Origin: an uncultured Eubacteriales bacterium
GTDB lineage: Bacteria; Bacillota; Clostridia; Oscillospirales; CAG-382
Assembly (NCBI GenBank): GCA_900546385.1
Contig: URCT01000051.1
Location: 1 to 16,967, forward strand
Reading direction: 5' to 3'
DNA length: 16,967 bases
Shown: in pieces, positions 8,086 to 14,733 of the stretch
How positions within the stretch are numbered: position 1 is the first letter of the stretch
Layout of the letters: each line of letters opens with the position of its first letter
Notes under the pieces: generated by a model
Told to the model about the DNA's origin: nothing
What the model saw: the letters and a program-made list of their open reading frames with translations, nothing else
Databases searched by the model: none
Position numbers and translations under genes: made by a program

Positions 8086-8333
8086 CCGCAGGTGAGCTTC
8101 TCCGCCAAAGCAGGTCTTTTGACTTTGCGCCATATCGGAATTTTCATACAGAAAACTCCGGCAAAGCCGCGTTTCTGCCTTCTCAGTTTCCCAATGACCG
8201 GTTTTCACCGACGAAACGCGCTTTTTCGGCACACACAGCGACTGGTATCGTCCCGGATTCTCACCGGGTTCCCTTTTCACCGGCGGTACCCAAACGGCAG
8301 CGCCGACACTTTGTATGCGATATTCTGTTGTCG
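8086..8333 (-). ncRNA. Cobalamin (B12) riboswitch aptamer
   Basis: On the minus strand the conserved core (8273-8234) reads GGGAACCCGGTGAGAATCCG and continues GGACGATACCAGTCGCTGTG. This fits the cobalamin riboswitch consensus (AGGGAA...GGTGAAAATCC...CCGCxxCTGT). The B12 box AGTCAAAAGACCTGC lies about 110-130 nt downstream (about 8125-8109), again fitting the family. The aptamer sits in the leader of the SLH/DUF4430 gene, between a sigma-A promoter and two candidate terminators. Binding of a cobalamin normally switches the downstream gene off. Ends are approximate. Confidence 0.92.
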
Positions 8334-8339
8334 GGTCTT

Positions 8340-8368
8340 ATAGTAACACAGTTTTGGCTGTTCGTCAA
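8340..8368 (-). promoter_or_regulatory. Sigma-A promoter of the B12 riboswitch transcript
   Basis: On the minus strand TTGACG (8368-8363), a 17-nt spacer and TACTAT (8345-8340) form a good promoter. Transcription would start near 8333, giving a leader of about 480 nt before the surface-protein ATG at 7850. Confidence 0.8.
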
Positions 8369-8420
8369 GGTGAAAACAAAGAGTTTTTGTGAAAACTTTT
8401 GCTTTATCCGCGCCGTATGC

Positions 8421-8449
8421 GCATAGGGCGAAGCGTTCGGGACATACTA
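8421..8449 (+). promoter_or_regulatory. Candidate sigma-G (forespore) type promoter
   Basis: CATACTA (8443-8449) equals the classic Bacillus sigma-G -10 consensus. GCATA (8421-8425) fits the sigma-F/sigma-G -35 (GHATR), and the spacer is 17 nt. No convincing sigma-A promoter was found between 8370 and 8460. Transcription would begin about 8456, with AAAGGAA at 8461-8467 and the ATG at 8476. The call rests on consensus matching only. Confidence 0.5.
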
Positions 8450-8475
8450 ACAAAAAAACCAAAGGAAGTGTCAGT

Positions 8476-8919
8476 ATGACCGAGCACATTCATCCGGACA
8501 CAGTCCGGCTTCTTCGCGAATGCGATTCGGGCGTTGCCATGGGTGTGGACGCGCTTGACAACGTCCTCGACCGCACTCACGCAAAGCCATTGAAGCAGTT
8601 ATTATCCGACAACAAGGACAAGCATTTGCGCCTAAAGCATGAGATCGGCACGCTGCTTGAACGCTATCACGACGAGGGCAAGCAGCCGCCTGCCATGGCC
8701 AAAAGCATGAGCCACATGAAAACCGGCATGAAAATGGCCTTTGACGAATCCGACAAAACGGTTGCCGACCTGATCACCGACGGCTGCAACATGGGCGTCA
8801 AGACGCTTTACCGCTATCTCAACGAATACAAAGCCGCCGACGAAAAAAGCAAGGCAGTCGCCAAAAACCTCATCGATTTGGAAGAATCGTTGCGCGCCGA
8901 TTTGGCTTCCTATTTGTAA
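8476..8919 (+). CDS. Small ferritin-like four-helix-bundle protein (DUF2383-like)
   Basis: This 147-residue protein is almost entirely amphipathic helix, with no signal peptide or membrane segment. It resembles the ferritin-like DUF2383/PA2169 type of four-helix bundle: a first helix with ECDSGVAMGVDALDNVLD, a second with LKHEIGTLLERYHDEG, a methionine-rich third (MAKSMSHMKTGMKM) and a final helix ending LEESLRADLASYL. Glu, His and Met residues are available for metal binding, but a clear ferritin diiron motif is not seen, so its activity is unknown. The ATG at 8476 is chosen because AAAGGAAGTG precedes it; an upstream in-frame ATG at 8389 has no ribosome binding site and would include the promoter. 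The gene stands alone, divergent from the B12-riboswitch unit. The sigma-G-like promoter suggests a forespore role. Confidence 0.75.
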   Translation: MTEHIHPDTVRLLRECDSGVAMGVDALDNVLDRTHAKPLKQLLSDNKDKHLRLKHEIGTLLERYHDEGKQPPAMAKSMSHMKTGMKMAFDESDKTVADLITDGCNMGVKTLYRYLNEYKAADEKSKAVAKNLIDLEESLRADLASYL

Positions 8920-8921
8920 AG

Positions 8922-8957
8922 TTTATAAGGTCACCCGGCTTTATAAGACCGCCCGGC
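8922..8957 (+). repeat. Tandem 18-bp imperfect direct repeat
   Basis: Two head-to-tail copies, TTTATAAGGTCACCCGGC (8922-8939) and TTTATAAGACCGCCCGGC (8940-8957), are identical at 15 of 18 positions. They start two bases after the stop of the helical-bundle gene. They may be a local duplication; no function is evident. Confidence 0.7.
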
Positions 8958-8975
8958 AGAATTTGCAAAAAAAAG

Positions 8976-9020
8976 CCTTGATACGCCCGTTTTTTGCGCG
9001 GCGGTCAAGGTTTTGCTTTT
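8976..9020 (+). terminator. Terminator of the helical-bundle gene
   Basis: CCTTGA (8976-8981) pairs with TCAAGG (9005-9010), with CGCC/GGCG above it, followed by TTTTGCTTTT (9011-9020). The region 8920-9162 holds this, the tandem repeat and the yicC promoter. Confidence 0.75.
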
Positions 9021-9067
9021 ATAAAAACGCTTTTGTCGGTAAAATTGCCGAAATTTAGGCAGAACGC

Positions 9068-9096
9068 TTGACAAACACGGCGGTTTTGGCTATAAT
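9068..9096 (+). promoter_or_regulatory. Consensus sigma-A promoter of the yicC-to-yugP cluster
   Basis: TTGACA (9068-9073), a 17-nt spacer and TATAAT (9091-9096) match the vegetative consensus at all 12 positions. The predicted transcript has a leader of about 60 nt before yicC. Confidence 0.93.
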
Positions 9097-9162
9097 TATC
9101 CTAGATATGTTGTACACATTTTTTGTGTTCTTCATCCTTCAATAATTCGATACAATTCGGAG

Positions 9163-10056
9163 ATGATTGTTATTCTCAGTATGACCGGCTGCGGCTATGC
9201 ACGCGTTCAGACGGGAAATGTTCTTCTTACGGCGGAAATCAAATCCGTCAATTCCCGTTATCTTGACATCAACTGCAAGACACCGCGCGCTTACAGCCGC
9301 TTGGAAGAAAAAATCAAGGCACTCATCGGCACCTATGCCACACGCGGCAAAGTGGACATCTATTTAAGTGCCGAAACCGCTCCCGGTGAAGCCGATACTG
9401 CCCTCTCGCTCGACGAAGGCTACTTAAAGAACTATCTTGCCTGCTTAAAAGAATTGCGCGACCGCTATGGCTTAAAGGATGACATTTCGGTCATGTCCGT
9501 TGCCGCCAACCGCGATGTTTTCACCTACCAAACGGCCGACGAGAGCACCGAAGAGCTTTGGGCACGCGTTGAACCGGCGTTATGTGCGGCTTTGGAAGAA
9601 TTTGCCGCCATGAAGCGTGCCGAAGGTGCGAGGTTAGCTGCGGATATGCTTGCCAAAATCGACGTGTTGGAAAGCTATGTCGCCGAAATCGAGCGGCTTG
9701 CGCCGAACGTGGTTGCCGAATACGAAAAGCGGTTAACCGAGCGTGTGGAGGAATTGCTTGCCGGTGCGGACATCGACAAGACACGCATTGTCGAGGAAGT
9801 GGCGATTTTTGCCGACCGTGTGGCCATTGACGAAGAATTGGTGCGCTTAAAGAGCCACATTGCCCAGTTCCGTGCGATGTTACGCGAAGACGGCGACGCG
9901 CCGCGCGGCAGAAAGCTGGATTTTCTCTTGCAGGAAATCAACCGTGAAATCAACACCACCGGTTCCAAATGCACCGATGCCGCCATCGCCAAAATCGTGG
10001 TGGATGCCAAGAGCGAAGCGGAAAAGATCCGCGAGCAGGTGCAGAATCTGGAATAA
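9163..10056 (+). CDS. yicC: YicC-family endoribonuclease
   Basis: This 297-residue protein belongs to the YicC/YloC family, whose members are RNA-cleaving enzymes. It has the N-terminal SMTGCGYA motif (usually SMTGFGR), then EIKSVNSRYLDI, and the typical C-terminal block (DUF1732) GRKLDFLLQEINREINTTGS with KSEAEKIREQVQNLE at the end. Cytoplasmic. It is the first gene of the cluster, 35 nt before remA. The start is uncertain: GGAG (9159-9162) directly abuts the ATG at 9163, leaving no spacer. An ATG at 9181 would begin inside the conserved SMTG motif. An ATT at 9172 would have ideal spacing and a family-like N-terminus. The ATG at 9163 is given by default. Confidence 0.93.
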   Translation: MIVILSMTGCGYARVQTGNVLLTAEIKSVNSRYLDINCKTPRAYSRLEEKIKALIGTYATRGKVDIYLSAETAPGEADTALSLDEGYLKNYLACLKELRDRYGLKDDISVMSVAANRDVFTYQTADESTEELWARVEPALCAALEEFAAMKRAEGARLAADMLAKIDVLESYVAEIERLAPNVVAEYEKRLTERVEELLAGADIDKTRIVEEVAIFADRVAIDEELVRLKSHIAQFRAMLREDGDAPRGRKLDFLLQEINREINTTGSKCTDAAIAKIVVDAKSEAEKIREQVQNLE

Positions 10057-10091
10057 ACGTGCCGAACGGCAAAAAGATAAAGGATAAACAT

Positions 10092-10355
10092 ATGAAGTTA
10101 ATCAACATCGGCTACGGGAATTTAGTCAACAGTGCCAAGGTGGTTTCGGTGGTAAGTCCCGATGCCGCGCCCATTAAACGTTTGATGCAGGATGCCCGCG
10201 ACGCCGGGAAGCTCATCGATGCTTCCAGCGGCAAAAAAACACGTTCGGTGCTTGTGGCCGACAGCGGTCATGTGGTGCTTTCGGCACTCAGCTGTGAGGC
10301 ATTGCAGGCACGCTTAAATGAGAACGAAGAAAATGAAAGCGAGGCGGAAGCATGA
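10092..10355 (+). CDS. remA: RemA-like DUF370 DNA-binding regulator
   Basis: This 87-residue protein begins MKLINIGYGN and contains VVSPDAAPIKRLMQDAR and the GKKTRSVLVADSGHVVLS segment typical of RemA (DUF370). In Bacillus subtilis RemA activates extracellular-matrix and osmoprotection operons. In Clostridia it is a routine neighbour of gmk. It has a short acidic C-terminal tail (NENEENESEAEA). The start at 10092 has AAAGGA upstream; an in-frame ATG at 9969 lies inside yicC. Its TGA overlaps the gmk ATG (ATGA), which suggests translational coupling. Confidence 0.93.
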   Translation: MKLINIGYGNLVNSAKVVSVVSPDAAPIKRLMQDARDAGKLIDASSGKKTRSVLVADSGHVVLSALSCEALQARLNENEENESEAEA

Positions 10356-10978
10356 ACAAGCAGAATGAACCTGCCAAGGGACGGCTTCTTGTGGTTTCCG
10401 GCCCATCCGGCGTCGGAAAAGGCACGGTGTTAGCGGAGCTTTTGAAGCGAAGCGACGATTATGCCTATTCGGTATCGGCGACCACGCGTGCGCCGCGCCA
10501 AGGCGAAATTGACGGCAAGAACTACTTTTTCAAAACGCGCGGCGAATTTGAGAAAATGATCGAAAACGATGAGCTTCTCGAATATGCCGAATACAACGGA
10601 AATTACTACGGAACGCCGAAAAAATTCGTAAACGAACTCACCGCCCGCGGCAAAAACGTGATTTTGGAAATCGAAGTGCAGGGTGCGATGAAAGTAAAAG
10701 CGCGCTGTCCGGAAGCGGTCATGATCTTTATTGCTCCCGAAAGCAAAGAGATTCTTCGCGAGCGGCTATACGGACGCGGAACGGAATCCGAAGCGGTCAT
10801 CAACGGCCGCATCGCTATTGCCGAGCGCGAATTGCGTGCCTGCCTCTTATACGATTACATCACCGTCAACCGTGAGGGGCACGCCGATGTGTGTGCCGCC
10901 GACATTGAGGCGGTTGTCCGTGCCGAAAAGTTAAAAACGCGCGAACGTTTTTCGGATGTGTGCGGCTTTTTCAAATAA
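10352..10978 (+). CDS. gmk: Guanylate kinase
   Basis: A 208-residue enzyme that phosphorylates GMP to GDP with ATP, in cytoplasmic purine salvage and synthesis. The P-loop GPSGVGKGT is at residues 17-25. The GMP-binding SATTRAPRQGEIDGKNYFF block, YAEYNGNYYGTP and the lid/arginine region (LRERLYGRGTESEAVINGR) are all present. Length and motif order are normal. It overlaps remA by 4 nt. Confidence 0.97.
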   Translation: MNKQNEPAKGRLLVVSGPSGVGKGTVLAELLKRSDDYAYSVSATTRAPRQGEIDGKNYFFKTRGEFEKMIENDELLEYAEYNGNYYGTPKKFVNELTARGKNVILEIEVQGAMKVKARCPEAVMIFIAPESKEILRERLYGRGTESEAVINGRIAIAERELRACLLYDYITVNREGHADVCAADIEAVVRAEKLKTRERFSDVCGFFK

Positions 10979-11000
10979 ACTACATACCGTTTGAACAAAA

Positions 11001-11016
11001 GGCTGTTATAACAGCC
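11001..11016. promoter_or_regulatory. Perfect 16-bp palindrome between gmk and rpoZ
   Basis: GGCTGTTATAACAGCC is a perfect palindrome of 16 bp with no loop spacing. It sits 22 nt after the gmk stop and 8 nt before the rpoZ ribosome binding site. No T-run follows, so it is not a standard terminator. It could be an operator, an mRNA processing or stability element, or a binding site for a dimeric protein. Confidence 0.5.
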
Positions 11017-11038
11017 ATGATATAAAGGAGATTGAACC

Positions 11039-11398
11039 ATGTCGAAACCTTCGATTGCAGAGCTTTCCAAAAACAACAAATACAACCGCTATACGCTCGT
11101 GATGGCGGCCGCCAAAGGCGCACGCTATGTGATTGCCAAGGAAAACTACGAAAAGGAACACCCCGAATATGAGCAGTATAAGGCGCTGACCGGCAAAAAG
11201 ACGGAAAAGACTGAAGAAAAGCCGGTCATGGAAGCCATCAATATGCTCTACAACGGCGAAATGCTCATCAAGACGGTCGGTGAAGACGGCGAGCTTGAAA
11301 CCCTGGAGCTTTCCGCCAAGGACAAGGAAATGATTGCCGAACAGGAAAAGGAAGCCGGAGAGATCGCCGTCAAGGCAGAAGAACCGGACATCGAATAA
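11039..11398 (+). CDS. rpoZ: RNA polymerase omega subunit
   Basis: A 119-residue protein with the omega core: an N-terminal helix (PSIAELSKNN), YNRYTLVMAAAKGARYVIAKE (conserved xxLVxAAAKRARxI) and KPVMEAINMLYNGEMLI. The omega subunit helps RNA polymerase assembly by holding beta-prime. The charged Glu/Lys-rich C-terminal tail makes it longer than the minimal form, as is common in Clostridia. AAAGGAG lies at 11024-11030 with a suitable spacing to the ATG. Next to gmk, the usual place. Confidence 0.93.
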   Translation: MSKPSIAELSKNNKYNRYTLVMAAAKGARYVIAKENYEKEHPEYEQYKALTGKKTEKTEEKPVMEAINMLYNGEMLIKTVGEDGELETLELSAKDKEMIAEQEKEAGEIAVKAEEPDIE

Positions 11399-11533
11399 AT
11401 CGAATTCGCATAAAGGCTTTTGTAAAGCAAGAACTTTTTCGCCTAAGTGACAAAGCACGAAGGCCTTCCCTGCAAAACTGTCCGTCCGATACAAACAAGA
11501 TTCAGACAAACGATCCCATGATTCAATGAAAAA

Positions 11534-11570
11534 CCGCTCGCCGGAAACGAAAAACAACGCGAGCGGCTTT
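11534..11570 (+). terminator. Weak terminator or attenuator hairpin upstream of priA
   Basis: CCGCTCGC (11534-11541) pairs perfectly with GCGAGCGG (11559-11566) around a 17-nt loop, followed by only CTTTG. The T-run is poor, so partial termination or an mRNA processing role is likelier than a hard stop. The 192-nt gap 11399-11590 otherwise shows a 10-bp palindrome GAAGGCCTTC (11459-11468) and no convincing promoter. Confidence 0.45.
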
Positions 11571-11577
11571 GTATGTC

Positions 11578-11586
11578 GGGAGGTGA
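11578..11586 (+). promoter_or_regulatory. Strong ribosome binding site that decides the priA start
   Basis: GGGAGGTGA (11578-11586) nearly equals the full anti-Shine-Dalgarno complement and lies 4 nt before GTG at 11591. The in-frame ATG at 11573 lies upstream of it and has no Shine-Dalgarno of its own. Confidence 0.85.
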
Positions 11587-11590
11587 AAGC

Positions 11591-14191
11591 GTGTTTGCAA
11601 ACGTGCGTATCCTAAACGCACCGTTTCCCATCGATAAAAGCTATTGTTACGAGGTGCCGCTGCAACTTGAAAAGCATTTGCAGCCGGGCAGCGTGGTGGT
11701 CGTGCCGTTCGGCGGCGGCAACAGCACAAAAAATGCGGTTGTCGAAAGCTTATGCGGCAAGACGGAGTTAGATGCGAAAAAAATCAAACCGATTCTCGGT
11801 GTGCCGGGAAAATATCTGTTTATCAAGCCGGAACTGCTCGAACTTTGCCACTTCATGAGCAACCGGCTGTTCTGCTCTGTCGGCGATGCCGCCAAATGCG
11901 TGCTGCCATCGGGACTGGGTGTGGAACGCACCGAATTTTACACGCCGCTTGAAACGCCGCTCGATCCGACGATGCTTGAAAAGCTCAACATCAGTGCCAA
12001 AAGTATGTATGCCTATCTGACACGCACCGGACGCGCCTCTTTAGGCGAACTGCGTACACAATTCGGCTCCGGTGCGGCAAGCGGCGCAAGGGTTTTGTGC
12101 GAACTCGGGCTTTGCCGTGCCGAAGAAGGCTATGAATGCACGCTCGGCACCAAAAACGAGAAATATGCGGCACTGATTGAAGACGGCGATTTTGCCGAAA
12201 AAATCGAAGCCGCCGCCCTCACGCCCAAGCAGAAAGCTGCCTATGAAGTGCTGCTTGCCGCCGAAGCGCCGATGGCGGTGTCCGAATTGACCGCCGAAGC
12301 CGGGTGCGGCAAATCGGTTGTGGAGCAGCTTGCCAAAAAAAATCTCATCCGCCTGTTTGAGAAAAATCTCGACCGCACGGAGAATCTGCTCACCGCGTTC
12401 GACCAAAACGAATACGGCGATTTTTCGCTGTCCGAAGAGCAAAATGCCGCACTGCAAACACTGCTTTCGCTCTACGAAGCACCCACGGCCAACGCCGCAC
12501 TGTTATGGGGCGTGACCGGAAGCGGCAAGACCAATGTCATCCTAAAGCTCATCGACCGCGTGCTTGCCGACGGCAAAACCGTCATTGTGCTTGTTCCCGA
12601 AATCGCGCTCACCTCGCAGACAGTCGGCCGCTTTGCCGCACGCTACCAAAAAGACGGCATTGCGCTCATTCATTCGGCTCTTTCCGTCGGCGAACGCACG
12701 GATGCCTGGAAAAAAATCCACGACGGCAATGCCAAAATCGTTATCGGCACACGCTCGGCCGTTTTTGCGCCCATCGACAACATTGGCTTGATCGTCATGG
12801 ATGAGGAACACGAAGGCTCTTTCAAATCCGACCAATCGCCCAAATATCACGCGCGTGACATTGCCAAATTCCGCTGTGTTTATCACAAGGCACTGCTTGT
12901 CATGGCGTCCGCAACGCCATGCATCGAGAGCTTTTACAAGGCAAAAACCGGGAAATATACGCTCGTCACGCTGAAAAACCGCTACGGCGGCAAGAGTCTT
13001 CCCGATGTGACCTTTTACGATATGAAAACCGAGCCATACTATGAGCTGCCCGAGGATGCGTTTGATGCGGCAAAAGACGCTACGTCCGACCCGTTTTTGC
13101 CGAGTGCTTTTCCCGAAAGTGCGGCCGCAAGCCGCCATGCGGCACTCGAAAAGGCCGAGGAGGCCGGTCTGCCGCTCGTTCTCGGCACGCGCTTAAAGCA
13201 AGAGCTGACCGACTGTCTTGACCGCGGCGAACAGGCGATTTTGTTTGTCAACCGGCGCGGCTATCGGGCGTTTGCGCTCTGCCGCGGCTGCGGCTATGTG
13301 TTCACTTGCCCGAACTGCAGTGTGTCGCTCACGCACCACAAGCTGGGGCGCACCGGCCAAAGCATGATGGTTTGCCACTATTGCGGCTATCGGGAGCCGA
13401 TTCCGACGGTCTGCCCGGCCTGCAAAAAAGAGCACATTTCCTTTGTCGGCAGCGGCACGCAGCTTGTGGAGGAAACGCTTGCCAAACGGTATCCGAAGGC
13501 GCGTGTTTTACGCATGGATGCCGACACGACCGGCGGCAAAAACGGGCATGAGCGGATCTTGACCGACTTCCGTGCCGGAAAAGCCGATATTTTGGTCGGC
13601 ACGCAGATGGTCGCCAAGGGACATGACTTTCCGAAGGTATCGCTTGTCGGTGTGGTCATGGCGGACACGTCCTTATTCGTCAACGATTTCCGTGCCGGTG
13701 AAAAGACCTTCAGCCTGTTAACGCAGGTTTTGGGCAGAGCCGGGCGATCGGATAAAGTGACCGGCCGCGCCATCGTGCAGACGTATGTGCCGGACAACGA
13801 AATTTTACGGCTTGCGGCAAGCCAAGATTATGAAAAATTCTACAACGCTGAAATTGCTTTTCGGAAAGCCTCGGTTTTTCCGCCCTTCTGCGACCTCGTC
13901 ACGGTAAACTTTGCTTCGCCGGTCGAACACAGCACGGAAAACGCCGTCAAAATTTTCGGTGCAGAATTGGATACGCTTGCCAAAACCGCCTACAGCGACG
14001 TGAAATTCATTCTGTACGGCCCGTTCCGCAACGAGATCTACAAGCTTGCCGGGAAATACCGTATGCGCTTTCTCATCAAATGCCGCGCGTCGGCACGGAT
14101 GCGTGAGATGCTTGCGGTGCTTCTCAAAAAATACATACCGGCGTTCAAGGACGTGAGCGTTTCGGTCGATGTCAATCCCACCAACTTATAG
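11591..14191 (+). CDS. priA: Primosomal protein N' (replication restart helicase PriA)
   Basis: An 866-residue 3'-to-5' helicase that recognises stalled forks and reloads the replisome. From the GTG start the order is: N-terminal DNA-binding domain (FANVRILNAPFPIDKSYCY, VVVPFGGG), Walker A GVTGSGKT (307-314), DEEH box (404-407), SPKYHARDIA, MASATPCIES, and a zinc-binding module of eight cysteines (C564, C567, C573, C576, C595, C598, C608, C611). Next come GTQMVAKGHDFPKVSLVGV, QVLGRAGRSDKVTGRAIVQT and a C-terminal domain ending SVDVNPTNL. A stretch of about 45 residues between the YDMKTE and LGTRLKQEL segments looks longer than in typical PriA. The GTG start is set by the ribosome binding site at 11578. 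Part of the priA-def-fmt string; 20 nt before def. Confidence 0.96.
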   Translation: MFANVRILNAPFPIDKSYCYEVPLQLEKHLQPGSVVVVPFGGGNSTKNAVVESLCGKTELDAKKIKPILGVPGKYLFIKPELLELCHFMSNRLFCSVGDAAKCVLPSGLGVERTEFYTPLETPLDPTMLEKLNISAKSMYAYLTRTGRASLGELRTQFGSGAASGARVLCELGLCRAEEGYECTLGTKNEKYAALIEDGDFAEKIEAAALTPKQKAAYEVLLAAEAPMAVSELTAEAGCGKSVVEQLAKKNLIRLFEKNLDRTENLLTAFDQNEYGDFSLSEEQNAALQTLLSLYEAPTANAALLWGVTGSGKTNVILKLIDRVLADGKTVIVLVPEIALTSQTVGRFAARYQKDGIALIHSALSVGERTDAWKKIHDGNAKIVIGTRSAVFAPIDNIGLIVMDEEHEGSFKSDQSPKYHARDIAKFRCVYHKALLVMASATPCIESFYKAKTGKYTLVTLKNRYGGKSLPDVTFYDMKTEPYYELPEDAFDAAKDATSDPFLPSAFPESAAASRHAALEKAEEAGLPLVLGTRLKQELTDCLDRGEQAILFVNRRGYRAFALCRGCGYVFTCPNCSVSLTHHKLGRTGQSMMVCHYCGYREPIPTVCPACKKEHISFVGSGTQLVEETLAKRYPKARVLRMDADTTGGKNGHERILTDFRAGKADILVGTQMVAKGHDFPKVSLVGVVMADTSLFVNDFRAGEKTFSLLTQVLGRAGRSDKVTGRAIVQTYVPDNEILRLAASQDYEKFYNAEIAFRKASVFPPFCDLVTVNFASPVEHSTENAVKIFGAELDTLAKTAYSDVKFILYGPFRNEIYKLAGKYRMRFLIKCRASARMREMLAVLLKKYIPAFKDVSVSVDVNPTNL

Positions 14192-14211
14192 CCAAAGAGA
14201 GGTTTACAACA

Positions 14212-14697
14212 ATGGCAATTCTTCATATTTTAACCGAAGATACGGCAAACGATATTCTGCGCAAGACCAGCAAGCCTGTCGCCGAAGTGACGCCCAAGAT
14301 CGAGACGCTTTTAGACGACATGAAAGACACGCTCATCAAAGCGGGCGGTGTGGGACTTGCCGCCGTGCAGGTCGGAATCTTGCGCCGCATTTATATCATT
14401 GATGCCGGTGTGGAGGAAGACCGGCACGAGATCATCGAGTTCATCAATCCCGAGATCATCCGCACCGAAGGCGTTCAAGAGGAGGTCGAGGGCTGTCTGT
14501 CCGTTCCGGGCAAATACGGTCTGACACACCGTCCGGCAAAGGTGACCGTGCGCGCCAAGAACCGCGCCGGCGAAACCTTCGAATACACCGGAACCGGACT
14601 AATCGGCCGCTGTTTGTGCCACGAATACGACCATCTCGACGGCATTCTCTACACCGACAAGGCCGTGCGGATGCTCGACCCGGACGAATACGAATAA
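14212..14697 (+). CDS. def: Peptide deformylase
   Basis: A 161-residue metalloenzyme that removes the formyl group from nascent N-formylmethionine. All three motifs are present: GVGLAAVQ (46-53), EGCLSVPG with metal ligand C95, and CHEYDH with H137, E138 and H141. The residue before the histidine is Cys (C136), where Gln is common in the family. AGAGAGG precedes the ATG. It sits beside fmt, which adds the formyl group. Confidence 0.97.
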   Translation: MAILHILTEDTANDILRKTSKPVAEVTPKIETLLDDMKDTLIKAGGVGLAAVQVGILRRIYIIDAGVEEDRHEIIEFINPEIIRTEGVQEEVEGCLSVPGKYGLTHRPAKVTVRAKNRAGETFEYTGTGLIGRCLCHEYDHLDGILYTDKAVRMLDPDEYE

Positions 14698-14733
14698 AAA
14701 GGCTTTTGAAAACGCGCCAAAGGATTTGAAAAC

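Noticed and set aside
7972..8343. Small open frames on both strands between the surface-protein gene and the helical-bundle gene
   Set aside because: They lie over the B12 riboswitch and its terminators and have no ribosome binding sites or recognisable products.
11418..11448. Possible promoter TTGTAA-17-CTAAGT before priA
   Set aside because: The -10 matches consensus at only two positions; read-through from upstream is more likely.
11006..11557. Minus-strand frame of 183 codons over rpoZ
   Set aside because: Antisense to rpoZ and its downstream gap; Phe-rich composition is typical of reverse reading of Lys/Glu-rich codons.
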